Of a stretch of DNA of 32,184 nt, positions 1 through 8,275 are shown piece after piece (within the stretch, counting starts at the first letter, position 1; every line of letters begins with the position of its first letter). A program made the translations under genes and the position numbers. The notes beneath the pieces are model-generated. The model was not told where the DNA came from and did not search any database. It worked only from the letters and a program-made list of their open reading frames with translations. Source of the stretch: Anaerolinea sp. (GTDB taxonomy: Bacteria; Chloroflexota; Anaerolineae; UBA4142); assembly GCA_020722265.1 (NCBI GenBank), contig DYLA01000001.1, forward strand, positions 23,766 through 55,949, written 5' to 3'.

Positions 1-39
1 AAAGTGGTCGTGATACTCGATGCGTTTGCCGGTATCAAT

Positions 40-876
40 TCATCCGATGCCAAGCGGTTGGCAAATCGGACAGAAATGCGTGCCGCGCTGTGCGACGACG
101 ATTTTCCGAATGGGCGCGCCGCAGCGATAGCAAGGCTGCGCCGTGCGGGCGAACGCGCGGAGCGAATTCTGCCCGGCGCCGCTGCTACCATCGAGTCGCG
201 TGTACATCACGTCAATGCTGGTCCCGCCGAGCGCGATCGCGCCCACCAGCACACGTCGAATCGCACGATACAATCGCCCGCGTTCGGCGCGCGTCAACGA
301 TTCGACCCGGCGGAGCGGGTGCAGGCGCGCGTGCCACAACGCTTCGTCCGCGTAGATGTTCCCGATGCCGGCGAGAAAAGTCTGGTCGAGCAGCAGCGGC
401 TTGAGTCTGCCGCGTCGCGCTTGGAACAAACGATGGAAGGTGCGCGCCGAAATCTTCAGCGGCTCTGGACCCAACTTGCCGACGACGCGCGCCGGGTCAT
501 CCACCAGCCACATCCGGCCGAACTTGCGCGGATCGCGAAAACGCGCCTCGCGTCCATCATCGAGTCGCAGACAAACGCGGATATGTTTTTCGCGCGGTGC
601 CGCGTGTGGCTCGATCCGAAAACTACCCGTCATTCGCAGATGTACCAGCAGGTATCGTTCGGCTGGGACGTTGTGAGCGCGCAGGCGAAAGATCAAGAAT
701 TTGCCGCGCCGCGTCAGTGCGACGATGCGGTGGCCACGAATCCGTCGCGCGAACGCGCGCGCGCTCGGCTCGGCAATCGTGCGCTGCCAGCGCACCGTCG
801 CCCCAACGATGACGCGCCCGCGGAGGTGCGCCCGCAGGTCGCGCACCATCGTTTCGACTTCTGGAAGTTCCGGCAT
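40..876 (-). CDS. mutM: Formamidopyrimidine-DNA glycosylase (Fpg/MutM)
   Basis: Base-excision repair enzyme that removes oxidised purines such as 8-oxoguanine and nicks the abasic site. The 278-residue protein opens with MPELPEVE; after Met removal Pro is the Schiff-base nucleophile and Glu the acid, so the start must be the ATG at 876 and not the longer open frame upstream. Lys59 in LTRRGKF matches the conserved beta-hairpin lysine, the H2TH region holds LLDQTFLAGIGNIYADE, and a C-terminal zinc finger uses Cys249, Cys252, Cys269 and Cys272. Length is normal for the family. It begins 11 nt after the anmK-murQ stop, and a GAGGA ribosome site overlaps that stop, so it is the last gene seen of a three-gene operon. 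Nothing can be assigned in the 39 bases beyond its stop. Identification is secure. Confidence 0.97.
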   Translation of the reverse strand: MPELPEVETMVRDLRAHLRGRVIVGATVRWQRTIAEPSARAFARRIRGHRIVALTRRGKFLIFRLRAHNVPAERYLLVHLRMTGSFRIEPHAAPREKHIRVCLRLDDGREARFRDPRKFGRMWLVDDPARVVGKLGPEPLKISARTFHRLFQARRGRLKPLLLDQTFLAGIGNIYADEALWHARLHPLRRVESLTRAERGRLYRAIRRVLVGAIALGGTSIDVMYTRLDGSSGAGQNSLRAFARTAQPCYRCGAPIRKIVVAQRGTHFCPICQPLGIG

Positions 877-887
877 TCGCGGCTTCC

Positions 888-2930
888 TCATCCCTTGAGT
901 GCGGCGCGCACCGAGCCATTCGCCGCGCGCAGACGCGCCCGCGCCTCTGCCGGCGAGACGCGCGCCAGTTCGCTGACGATGGCGGTTTTCACTTCGCCGT
1001 TGCACTGCGCCAGCCGCGCTTCGGCTTCTTCCAAGGAGAGATGGCACGCGGTCGCGACGATGCGCTGCGCCCGGTCGCGCAGTTTGGTGTTCGTCGCCTG
1101 CACGTCCACCATCAAATTGCCGAACGTCTTGCCGAGTCGAATCATCACGCCGGTGCTGATCATATTGAGCGCCATCTTTTGCGCGGTGCCGGCTTTGAGC
1201 CGCGTCGAACCGCTGATGATTTCGGGACCGACGAGGAGCGCGATGCTTACATCGGCGATTTCCTCGACCGGCGTGTGGCGGTTGCACGCGAGACTCACGA
1301 CGAACGCGCCGCGGCGTTTCGCTTCGCGCAGCGCGCCGATGACGTATGGCGTGCGCCCGCTCGCGGCAATCCCGACGACACTATCGCGCGCGGAGACCTG
1401 GCGCGCGGCAAGGTCACGCGCGCCAGCCTCTGCGTCATCCTCCGCGCCTTCGACGGCTTGCGTGATGGCGCGCGCACCGCCGGCAATGAGCGCGAGCACC
1501 TGATCGGGCGCGGTGTTGAACGTCGGCGGACACTCCGCCGCGTCGAGTACGCCCAAGCGGCCCGAGGTGCCCGCGCCGACGTAAATCAATCGTCCGCCGC
1601 CGCGCATCCGTTCGGCGATGTGGTCAATCGCGCGCGCCAGTGGAACCAGTTCGGCGGAGACCGCGCGCGCGACGTGCATGTCTTCGCTGTTCATCAAGCG
1701 CAGAATGTCGAGCGTGGCGAGGGTGTCAATCTCTTCAGCGGCAGGGTGGTGGGCTTCCGTGAGATCGCGCGCGTCGTGGAGCGCGGGGCGTGGTCGTCCG
1801 GGTGTGAGGTTGCCGAGGATGACCGGCTGACGCGCGCCAGTCGCGCCGGGCAAATTGCCGGGGCGATGAAACCACGCTTCGTACGCGAGGATCGCGAAGG
1901 CAATCGCTTCCTTCGCTGCCGCGCCGAGACCGAACGCGTCGGAGGGGAGTGTGCGCGCCGGTGCGAGCGCGTCGCGCAGCATCGCCATCAGGGTTGGATT
2001 GCGCGCGCCGCCGCCGCTGACGATCACTTCGTCCGGACGTGTTGGCAGAAAATCGGCGTACGCTTGCGCGATGGAACGCGCGGTGAACGCTGTGAGGGTC
2101 GCCACGATGTCGGCGTCCGCGAGCCGGCGCGCTTGGGCTGCCTCCCAGACGCGCGCGCCAAACGACGCGCCGAAAAGTTCGCGTCCGGTCGTCTTGGGTG
2201 GTTTCTCGCGTAGGTACGGCTCGCGCATCAGTTCGGCCAGCAGGTGTTCGTCCACGCGACCTTGCGCGGCGAGTTTGCCCTCGCGATCGTACGTCCATTC
2301 GCCGGCGGTGGCGCGACTGGCAGCGTAATCAATCAGCACATTGCCGGGACCGGTATCGAACGCTAGGGGTTGGGGCGCGGGCGTGGTGGTGGGCGGCAAG
2401 TAGGTCACGTTGCCAATGCCGCCGATGTTCTGCGCCGCGCGTGTGAGAGTTGGATGCGACAGCAACAGCGTGTCCACGTAGGCGACGAGCGGCGCGCCTT
2501 GTCCGCCAGCCGCCATATCGCGCGTGCGAAAATTGGAAATCGTCGCGATGCCGGTGCGCTCGGCGATGACCGCGGGTTCGCCCAATTGCAGCGTGGAGGC
2601 GTCCGCGCCGGTGGGGATGTGCCACAGCGTTTGTCCGTGACTGCCGATGAGGTCAACCTGCGCGGGGGTCACGCCGGCTTGGGTGATCGCGCGCAGCGCG
2701 GCGTCCGCGAACGCCGCGCCCAGTCGAAAGTTGAGCGCGCACAGGCGATCCACCGTGCCTTGTTCCGGCTGAACGCACGCGAGGATCTCGTCGCGCAGCG
2801 CGGCGGGGTACGGGACATGGAGGTGCGCGCGCAATCGCCAGGCGAGCGCGGGAGGCGCGCCGTGAATCTCAACTACCGCCGCGTCAATTCCATCTGCCGA
2901 TGTTCCCGACATTAATCCGACGACAATCAT
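888..2930 (-). CDS. anmK-murQ: Fused AnmK-MurQ: anhydro-MurNAc kinase plus MurNAc-6-phosphate etherase
   Basis: One 680-residue protein carries two consecutive steps of peptidoglycan sugar recycling. Residues 1-379 are AnmK, which opens and phosphorylates 1,6-anhydro-MurNAc: it starts [16 protein letters not shown], has the FDTGPGN motif with the catalytic-type Asp192, and [10 protein letters not shown] near 305. Residues 388-680 are MurQ, which removes D-lactate from MurNAc-6-P to give GlcNAc-6-[10 protein letters not shown] near 452, ECPPT with Glu466, EGAED with Glu497 (equivalents of E. coli Glu83 and Glu114 by spacing), and [12 protein letters not shown]. Both halves look full length and there is no stop or frameshift between them; the join is a short Pro/Arg-rich stretch. 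The ATG overlaps the stop of the upstream acetyltransferase gene (ATGA), suggesting coupling. Expected to be cytosolic. Fusion is seen directly; bifunctionality is inferred. Confidence 0.95.
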   Translation of the reverse strand: MIVVGLMSGTSADGIDAAVVEIHGAPPALAWRLRAHLHVPYPAALRDEILACVQPEQGTVDRLCALNFRLGAAFADAALRAITQAGVTPAQVDLIGSHGQTLWHIPTGADASTLQLGEPAVIAERTGIATISNFRTRDMAAGGQGAPLVAYVDTLLLSHPTLTRAAQNIGGIGNVTYLPPTTTPAPQPLAFDTGPGNVLIDYAASRATAGEWTYDREGKLAAQGRVDEHLLAELMREPYLREKPPKTTGRELFGASFGARVWEAAQARRLADADIVATLTAFTARSIAQAYADFLPTRPDEVIVSGGGARNPTLMAMLRDALAPARTLPSDAFGLGAAAKEAIAFAILAYEAWFHRPGNLPGATGARQPVILGNLTPGRPRPALHDARDLTEAHHPAAEEIDTLATLDILRLMNSEDMHVARAVSAELVPLARAIDHIAERMRGGGRLIYVGAGTSGRLGVLDAAECPPTFNTAPDQVLALIAGGARAITQAVEGAEDDAEAGARDLAARQVSARDSVVGIAASGRTPYVIGALREAKRRGAFVVSLACNRHTPVEEIADVSIALLVGPEIISGSTRLKAGTAQKMALNMISTGVMIRLGKTFGNLMVDVQATNTKLRDRAQRIVATACHLSLEEAEARLAQCNGEVKTAIVSELARVSPAEARARLRAANGSVRAALKG

Positions 2931-3436
2931 ACGAGTTCCGATTCTCCCGCGGGTTTTGAGACCTGCGGGAGGCGCGGGGCGCGTTTCCAGAAGATCAATT
3001 CGCTCACGCCGGGGACGACGTAATCCGGCAGCGCGCCGACTGGCTGGTAGCCGAGCCGCCGATAGAAACGCTGCGCGTCCGCGTTGAAATCGGATACCAG
3101 GAGGAATAGATCGCGCCCTTGCGCGAACATCTGCGCCTCGACGAATTCCATCAACGCCCGGCCCACGCCGCTCTGACGCGCCGCCGGGTGCACGCCGATC
3201 AGTTGGATATAGCCGCTGCGATCGAACGCGCCGCGCGCAACCAGCCATACGAATCCGACGACCTCACCGGCGCGTTCGGCAACGTAGATCGTCGCCCCTT
3301 CGTCCAGCCCGGCGCGCAGACGCGCCGCGATGGCAGACGCGGTGACGGCATAGCGCTGCCACAGCGGCGTCTCGGCGATCCACCGCGCACACGCGGGGAT
3401 GTCTGCCAGTGTCATCGAGCGAATGTGAGTGAGCAT
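2927..3436 (-). CDS. GNAT-family N-acetyltransferase
   Basis: A 169-residue single-domain GNAT protein that would transfer an acetyl group from acetyl-CoA to an unknown amine. The acetyl-CoA pyrophosphate loop is visible as [19 protein letters not shown] (residues about 78-96), preceded by the strand GYIQLIG and followed by the [17 protein letters not shown] segment typical of the C-terminal half. First gene of the minus-strand operon with anmK-murQ and mutM; its TGA overlaps the next ATG. A TTGACA/TAGAAT promoter lies just upstream and the ATG has no clear ribosome site. A role on amino-sugar or muropeptide substrates is possible from context but not shown. Confidence 0.88.
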   Translation of the reverse strand: MLTHIRSMTLADIPACARWIAETPLWQRYAVTASAIAARLRAGLDEGATIYVAERAGEVVGFVWLVARGAFDRSGYIQLIGVHPAARQSGVGRALMEFVEAQMFAQGRDLFLLVSDFNADAQRFYRRLGYQPVGALPDYVVPGVSELIFWKRAPRLPQVSKPAGESELV

Positions 3437-3456
3437 AACCGGTCTAGACCACTTTG

Positions 3457-3485
3457 ATTCTACCCCGTTCGTGCGCGTTTGTCAA
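3457..3485 (-). promoter_or_regulatory. Sigma70-type promoter of the GNAT-anmK/murQ-mutM operon
   Basis: Read on the minus strand, TTGACA (3485-3480) and TAGAAT (3462-3457) are separated by exactly 17 nt. Transcription would start near 3450, about 15 nt before the GNAT ATG. A perfect palindrome GGTCTAGACC (3441-3450) sits at the predicted start point and could be an operator. Confidence 0.75.
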
Positions 3486-3501
3486 AACCGCGCGCGTCGG
3501 C

Positions 3502-3530
3502 GTTACAAAAATGGGCAGGCGTGGTATAAT
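3502..3530 (+). promoter_or_regulatory. Promoter giving a leaderless dus-like mRNA
   Basis: GTTACA (3502-3507), 17-nt spacer, then TATAAT (3525-3530) with an extended TGG in front. The in-frame GTG start codon at 3538 lies 7 nt after the -10 box, where transcription should begin, so the message probably has no 5' leader. There is no ribosome site before this GTG. Confidence 0.75.
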
Positions 3531-3537
3531 CGGCCGC

Positions 3538-4542
3538 GTGGACGAGTCACGCCAACCGGCTTTTCACATTCGCGAGATTCCCATCTGGGGCGACCTCATT
3601 CTCGCGCCGATGGATGGTTATTCCGATTTGCCGTTCCGTTTGCTCGCGCGCGAATTCGGCTCCGCTATGTCGTACACCGAGTTCGTCAACGTGGACGCGC
3701 TGTCCGCGCGCGCGCCGAACCCAGTCGTCCAGCGCAAACTCTGCTTCGACCCGCGCGAGAGACCGATTGCGTTTCAAATCTACGGGCATGACGAAGAGCA
3801 TCTGGTCGAGATGGCGCGTCGCCTGGAGGATCAAGGCGCGAGTATTATTGATGTCAATATGGGCTGCTACATCCACAAAATCGCCGGGCGCGGGGCGGGC
3901 GCGGGACTGCTGCGCGAGCCAGCGAAGGTGGCGCGCCTCTTCGCGCGGCTGACGCGCGCGCTGCGCGTGCCGGTCACCGCGAAGATTCGGCTGGGCTGGG
4001 ACGACCAAACGCGCAACTATCTGGAGATCGCGCGCATCCTCGAAGAGAACGGCGCGAGCCTAATCGCCGTTCACGCGCGCACCAAAGTGCAAGGGTACGC
4101 CGGACGCGCGGACTGGGACACCATCGCCGAAATCAAGCAAGCCGCGCACATCCCGGTCGTCGGCAACGGCGACGTGCGAACCGTCGCCGACATCGCGCGG
4201 AGGCGCGCCCAGACCGGCTGCGATGGTGTGATGATCGGGCGCGGTGCGATCGGCAACCCGTGGATTTTCTCGCGCCGCGATCGCAACACGGTGCCACTCG
4301 CCGAGAAAATCGCGTTGATGCGGCGTCACCTCGCGCACAACGTCGAGTTCTACGGCGAACCGCGCGGGGTGATTCTCTTTCGCAAACACGCGTACCGCTA
4401 CACGCAGGGCTTGCCGTGCAGCGACCGCTTGCGCGCCGCGTTGATGCGTTGCGTCACGCGGGGCGAGTTCGACGTTTTGATAGATGAGTACGCCAACTCT
4501 CCCGCTCGTTCGAACTTGCCGGCGGGTGGTCAACCGCAATGA
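3538..4542 (+). CDS. tRNA-dihydrouridine synthase (DusB-like)
   Basis: FMN- and NADPH-dependent enzyme that reduces uridine to dihydrouridine in the tRNA D-loop region. The 334-residue protein shows the family TIM barrel: LILAPMDGYSDLPFR near residues 20-34, DVNMGC with the catalytic Cys110, VTAKIRLGWDD with the conserved Lys, HARTKVQGYAGRADW, and phosphate-binding GNGDVRT and GCDGVMIGRGAIGNPW. The usual Cys-Pro of the active-site loop is Cys-Tyr here, and APMAG is APMDG; both are mild departures. I chose the GTG at 3538 because it matches the family start and sits at the predicted transcription start; an upstream in-frame ATG at 3454 would lie before the promoter. Its stop overlaps the next ATG (ATGA). 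Confidence 0.92.
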   Translation: MDESRQPAFHIREIPIWGDLILAPMDGYSDLPFRLLAREFGSAMSYTEFVNVDALSARAPNPVVQRKLCFDPRERPIAFQIYGHDEEHLVEMARRLEDQGASIIDVNMGCYIHKIAGRGAGAGLLREPAKVARLFARLTRALRVPVTAKIRLGWDDQTRNYLEIARILEENGASLIAVHARTKVQGYAGRADWDTIAEIKQAAHIPVVGNGDVRTVADIARRRAQTGCDGVMIGRGAIGNPWIFSRRDRNTVPLAEKIALMRRHLAHNVEFYGEPRGVILFRKHAYRYTQGLPCSDRLRAALMRCVTRGEFDVLIDEYANSPARSNLPAGGQPQ

Positions 4543-7500
4543 ACACCGCTTCACCCTCTCCCGAACACACCGCGGAGACACACCCCGAATCGGTTCAGCC
4601 GATTTTCTACGATCCGCACGCGCGGCGTTGGAGGCGTTTTCGCGGCGCGGTGATGTTGCTCGCTTTCGTGCTGATGGCGATTTTCGGCGCGCTCACGTTC
4701 AGTATCCTGACGACGCCCGCGCTGCCGCGCCTCGCGCTGACGCCGACGCGCGGAGTTTCGCCGGCGAGTCACGTTTCCGCCGGCGCGCCGACGCCGACGG
4801 CACAGCCGACGATTCCCGCCAAGTACGTCGCCGCGCCGCCGGCGCTGCCAACGCTGCCGCCGCGCGCGACGGCGACACGCGTCGCGGTACCGGGCAAGGC
4901 GACCGTCGCGAACCCAACCGCGCAGGCGCATCGCGACCAAGCCAAAGCCGCGTACGTGGAGAAAAAAGCCACGCAAAGCGCGCGTCAACTCGGCAATCGG
5001 TTCCACCCCGCTGCCACCCCCACCGCGCGTCCGCCCACTCCGCGCGCGCGCGCCACACCGACGGCGATGCCGCGCGCGACGCCCGCGACCTTCAACCCCG
5101 TCACGCCCACCGCGCGCGGTCGGATGGAACTCGTTGCCTTTTTCGTGGACTGGGACGATGCGAGTCTGGCATCGTTGAAGCAGAATCTCGCGACGATTGA
5201 CAAACTGGTTCCCGAATGGCTGCATCTCGCGGACGCGCGAGGGACGCTCGCGCCGGACGCCCCGTGGCGACAGCAGATGGTCATCGAGTACATCCGCAAG
5301 CATCGCCCCGATTTGCCGATTGTGCCGCTCCTCAACAACTATAACGCAGCGACCGAAGAGTGGGAAGGCGAGAAACTTGCCCAGATGCTGGCTGACCCGT
5401 CCGCGCGCGCGCGGGTCATTCAATCGCTTTTCGATTACGTGCAGCAAAATCGTTTTGCCGGCGTCTGCGTGGATTTCGAAAACGTTCCACGCGCGAGTCA
5501 GCCTGCGCTCAAAACGTTTATGCGCGAATTGTACGCGCGGTTCCATCCGCTCGGTTGGGAGGTGTGGCAGACCGCGCCGGTGGAAGATGGCGACTGGGAC
5601 TATGCCGCGTTTGCGCAATCGAGCGACGCGTTGATTCTGATGGCGTACGACGAGCATTGGAGCGGGAGCGCGCCGGGTCCCCTCGCGTCGCAGCGATGGT
5701 TCGCGGACGCGCTGCATCGCCGGCTGGCTCAGGTGGCGCCCGCCCAGTGCTTCATCGGTATCGGGAACTATGGCTATGATTGGCTGGTGGAGGCGCACAC
5801 GGGCGCGGACATTGCCTTCCAGCGAGTGATGCTCACGGCAGAAGCGTTCGAAGCGGAAATCGTTTTCGATGCCGTGTCGCTCAACCCCACCTTCAACTTT
5901 TTCGACGACGAAGGACGCTGGCATCAGGTCTGGTATCTCGACGCGGTGACCGCGTTCAACCAGATGGCCGAATCGAATCGGTACGGCGCGCGCGGGATCG
6001 CACTGTGGCGCTTGGGCGCGGAGGACCCCTCGCTCTGGCGCGTGCTGGAGCAACGCGCGCGTCTCGACAAGAATGTGGCGAACGCGCTGCGCGAACTACA
6101 CGCCGGGCACAGCATCGAGTACGAGGGCGAAGGCGAGGTGCTACAGGTGACGGTGATGCCGCGCGACGGCGCGCGCGAAATCGCCTACGACGACCGGCTG
6201 GGTCTCGTCGTCGGCGAACGGGTGACCGCGTATCCTTCGCCGTACGTGGTGACGCGCTGGGGTGCGCACGATCCCCAGCAAATCGCGCTCACGTTCGACG
6301 ATGGACCCGATGCGCGTTACACCCCGCAGATTCTCGATATCCTGAAAGAGTACCAAGTCAAGGCAACCTTTTTCATTCTCGGCGCGAACGCCGATCTCAA
6401 TCCCGGCTTGCTCGAACGCCTCGCGAACGAGGGACACGAGATCGGCAATCACACCTTCACGCACCCAGACGTTTCGCTGATTCCGCTGGAGCAGTTAGCC
6501 CTCGAACTGAACGCGACGCAACGACTGCTCGAAAGTCGCATCGGTCGCCGGACGGTGCTCTTTCGCCCGCCCTACGGCGAGGACATCGAGCCGGAAACGC
6601 CGGCGCAAGTCAAGCCACTGTTGTACACGAGTCAACTCGGTTACTATACGATTGGGATGCAGGTGGACCCACACGACTACAAGAATCTCGACGCCGAGTT
6701 CATCCTCGCGGACGTGGTGGACGAGGTGAGGCGCGGCGAAGGACACGTGATTCTGTTGCACGATGGCGGCGGCGAGCGTTCGCAAACGGTCGCCGCGCTT
6801 CCCGGCATCATCGAAGAATTGCGCGCGCAAGGATTTCGCTTCGTCACGATTTCCGAGTTGCTGGGATTGACGCGCGAGGAGGTGATGCCGCCGCTTCCGC
6901 CGAGTGAGCGTCTCCTCGCCGGCGTGAACGATGCGGGCTTTCAAATCGCGAGCGCGGTGAATGGATTTTTCTACGCGCTCTTCGCACTCGGAATCGGATT
7001 GGGGGTGTTGCGTTTCGGCGTCATCGGTTTCCTCGCCGTCGGCGAGTGGCTGCGCGCGCGCCTCACGACGTATCCGGCGCGCTACCAGCCCTCGGTGAGT
7101 GTCATCGTCCCAGCGTACAACGAGGCGAAGGTGATTGGCAAGACGCTCGACGCGCTCCTCGCCTCGACGTATCCGAACTTGGAGATCATCGTCGTGGACG
7201 ATGGTTCGACAGACGACACCGCCGCGCGTGTCATCGCGCGCTACGGCGATAATCCGCGCGTGCGCGTGTTCACCAAACCGAACGAGGGCAAGGCGCGCGC
7301 GCTCAATTTTGGCATCCAGCAATCGCGCGCGGACATCGTCGTCGCGCAAGACGCGGACACGATCGTCCTGCCGAACGCGATCGCGAAATTGGTGCGCCAC
7401 CTCGCGTTGCCGGGTATCGGCGCGGTCGCGGGGAACGCCAAGGTGGGCAACCGCGTCAACCTGCTGACCGAGTGGCAGGCACTCGAGTACATCACGAGCC

Positions 7501-8201
7501 AGAACCTCGACCGCCGCGCGTTCGCGCTGCTGAACTGCGTCACCGTTGTCCCCGGCGCGATCGGCGCGTGGCGGCGTGCCCTCGTCGTCGAACTGGGCGG
7601 GTTTACGAGCGACACGCTCGCGGAGGACGCGGACCTGACGCTGCGGATTTTGCGGCGCGGCTATCAGATTGATTACGAGGAGGAAGCGATCGCGCTCACC
7701 GAAGCACCGGACACGGTGCGCGCGTTTCTCAAACAGCGATTTCGTTGGATGTTCGGCACGCTCCAAGCCGCGTGGAAACATCGCGACACGCTCTTGCGCC
7801 CGCGCTATGGCGCGCTCGGTTTCGTCGCGCTGCCGAACGTCTTGGTGTTCCAAATCCTTTTTCCGCTCATTTCGCCGATTATGGATTTGATGGTGTTTGG
7901 GTCGGCTGCCGCGCTGGGCGTGCAGTTGATTCAACATCCTGCCGCGCCAGCCAGCGAGGCGTTTGCGCGCGTGCTGTTGTTCTATGTCTTTTTCCTCGTG
8001 CTCGATTTTCTCGCCGCGCTGCTCGCGTTTGCGTTGGAGCGCCAAGAGGATGGGTGGCTGCTCTTCTGGCTTTTCTTCCAGCGCTTTTGCTATCGCCAAC
8101 TGATGTACTATGTCGCCGCCAAATCCACGCTGGCTGCGCTGCGCGGGCGATTGGTGGGCTGGGGTAAGTTGGAACGCAAAGCGACGGTGGGGGTGGGGTG
8201 A
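4539..8201 (+). CDS. Three-domain envelope polysaccharide enzyme: GH18-like, polysaccharide deacetylase (CE4), processive GT2 synthase
   Basis: A 1220-residue membrane protein. A cytosolic N-terminus leads to a membrane helix (about 38-60) and a Pro/Thr/Ala-rich linker (about 61-192). Residues 195-510 resemble GH18/spore-cortex YaaH-like domains: VCVDFEN with Asp312 and Glu314 in the catalytic strand and LMAYDEHW. Residues 575-780 are a NodB deacetylase: TFDDGP (Asp587, Asp588), HTFTH (His638, His642), RPPYG and LLHDGG (His741). After helices at about 803-835, residues 850-1080 are GT2: IVPAYNE, VDDGSTDD, QDAD, AEDAD and QRFRW (1066-1070), the QxxRW signature of processive synthases; further helices follow. 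The domains suggest one protein that makes a beta-linked amino-sugar polymer inside and deacetylates and cleaves it outside, but polymer and direction are inferred. It is translationally coupled to the dus-like gene. Confidence 0.9.
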   Translation: MNTASPSPEHTAETHPESVQPIFYDPHARRWRRFRGAVMLLAFVLMAIFGALTFSILTTPALPRLALTPTRGVSPASHVSAGAPTPTAQPTIPAKYVAAPPALPTLPPRATATRVAVPGKATVANPTAQAHRDQAKAAYVEKKATQSARQLGNRFHPAATPTARPPTPRARATPTAMPRATPATFNPVTPTARGRMELVAFFVDWDDASLASLKQNLATIDKLVPEWLHLADARGTLAPDAPWRQQMVIEYIRKHRPDLPIVPLLNNYNAATEEWEGEKLAQMLADPSARARVIQSLFDYVQQNRFAGVCVDFENVPRASQPALKTFMRELYARFHPLGWEVWQTAPVEDGDWDYAAFAQSSDALILMAYDEHWSGSAPGPLASQRWFADALHRRLAQVAPAQCFIGIGNYGYDWLVEAHTGADIAFQRVMLTAEAFEAEIVFDAVSLNPTFNFFDDEGRWHQVWYLDAVTAFNQMAESNRYGARGIALWRLGAEDPSLWRVLEQRARLDKNVANALRELHAGHSIEYEGEGEVLQVTVMPRDGAREIAYDDRLGLVVGERVTAYPSPYVVTRWGAHDPQQIALTFDDGPDARYTPQILDILKEYQVKATFFILGANADLNPGLLERLANEGHEIGNHTFTHPDVSLIPLEQLALELNATQRLLESRIGRRTVLFRPPYGEDIEPETPAQVKPLLYTSQLGYYTIGMQVDPHDYKNLDAEFILADVVDEVRRGEGHVILLHDGGGERSQTVAALPGIIEELRAQGFRFVTISELLGLTREEVMPPLPPSERLLAGVNDAGFQIASAVNGFFYALFALGIGLGVLRFGVIGFLAVGEWLRARLTTYPARYQPSVSVIVPAYNEAKVIGKTLDALLASTYPNLEIIVVDDGSTDDTAARVIARYGDNPRVRVFTKPNEGKARALNFGIQQSRADIVVAQDADTIVLPNAIAKLVRHLALPGIGAVAGNAKVGNRVNLLTEWQALEYITSQNLDRRAFALLNCVTVVPGAIGAWRRALVVELGGFTSDTLAEDADLTLRILRRGYQIDYEEEAIALTEAPDTVRAFLKQRFRWMFGTLQAAWKHRDTLLRPRYGALGFVALPNVLVFQILFPLISPIMDLMVFGSAAALGVQLIQHPAAPASEAFARVLLFYVFFLVLDFLAALLAFALERQEDGWLLFWLFFQRFCYRQLMYYVAAKSTLAALRGRLVGWGKLERKATVGVG

Positions 8202-8207
8202 CGCGCT

Positions 8208-8236
8208 TTGCCGCGATTGCCGTTTTGCGCTATAAT
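8208..8236 (+). promoter_or_regulatory. Promoter of the topoisomerase IB gene
   Basis: TTGCCG (8208-8213), a 17-nt spacer and a consensus TATAAT (8231-8236). It lies in the short gap after the three-domain gene, and its predicted start point near 8243 leaves a leader of about 33 nt containing the GAGGAG ribosome site (8261-8266) used by the TTG start at 8276. Confidence 0.75.
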
Positions 8237-8275
8237 CCGCCCCGACTTTCTGACTTTTGTGAGGAGCGAATAGAC

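Noticed and set aside
1-39. A further minus-strand gene beyond mutM
   Set aside because: Only 39 bases are available; a TTG followed by open frame exists but cannot be supported.
877-1287. N-terminal extension of MutM
   Set aside because: The catalytic Pro must follow the initiator Met, so the start is fixed at 876; the extension overlaps the MurQ coding region.
6495-8099. Another 534-codon antisense frame across the deacetylase and GT2 domains
   Set aside because: Mirrors the real coding frame, is rich in Arg/His/Glu without domains, and has no ribosome site.
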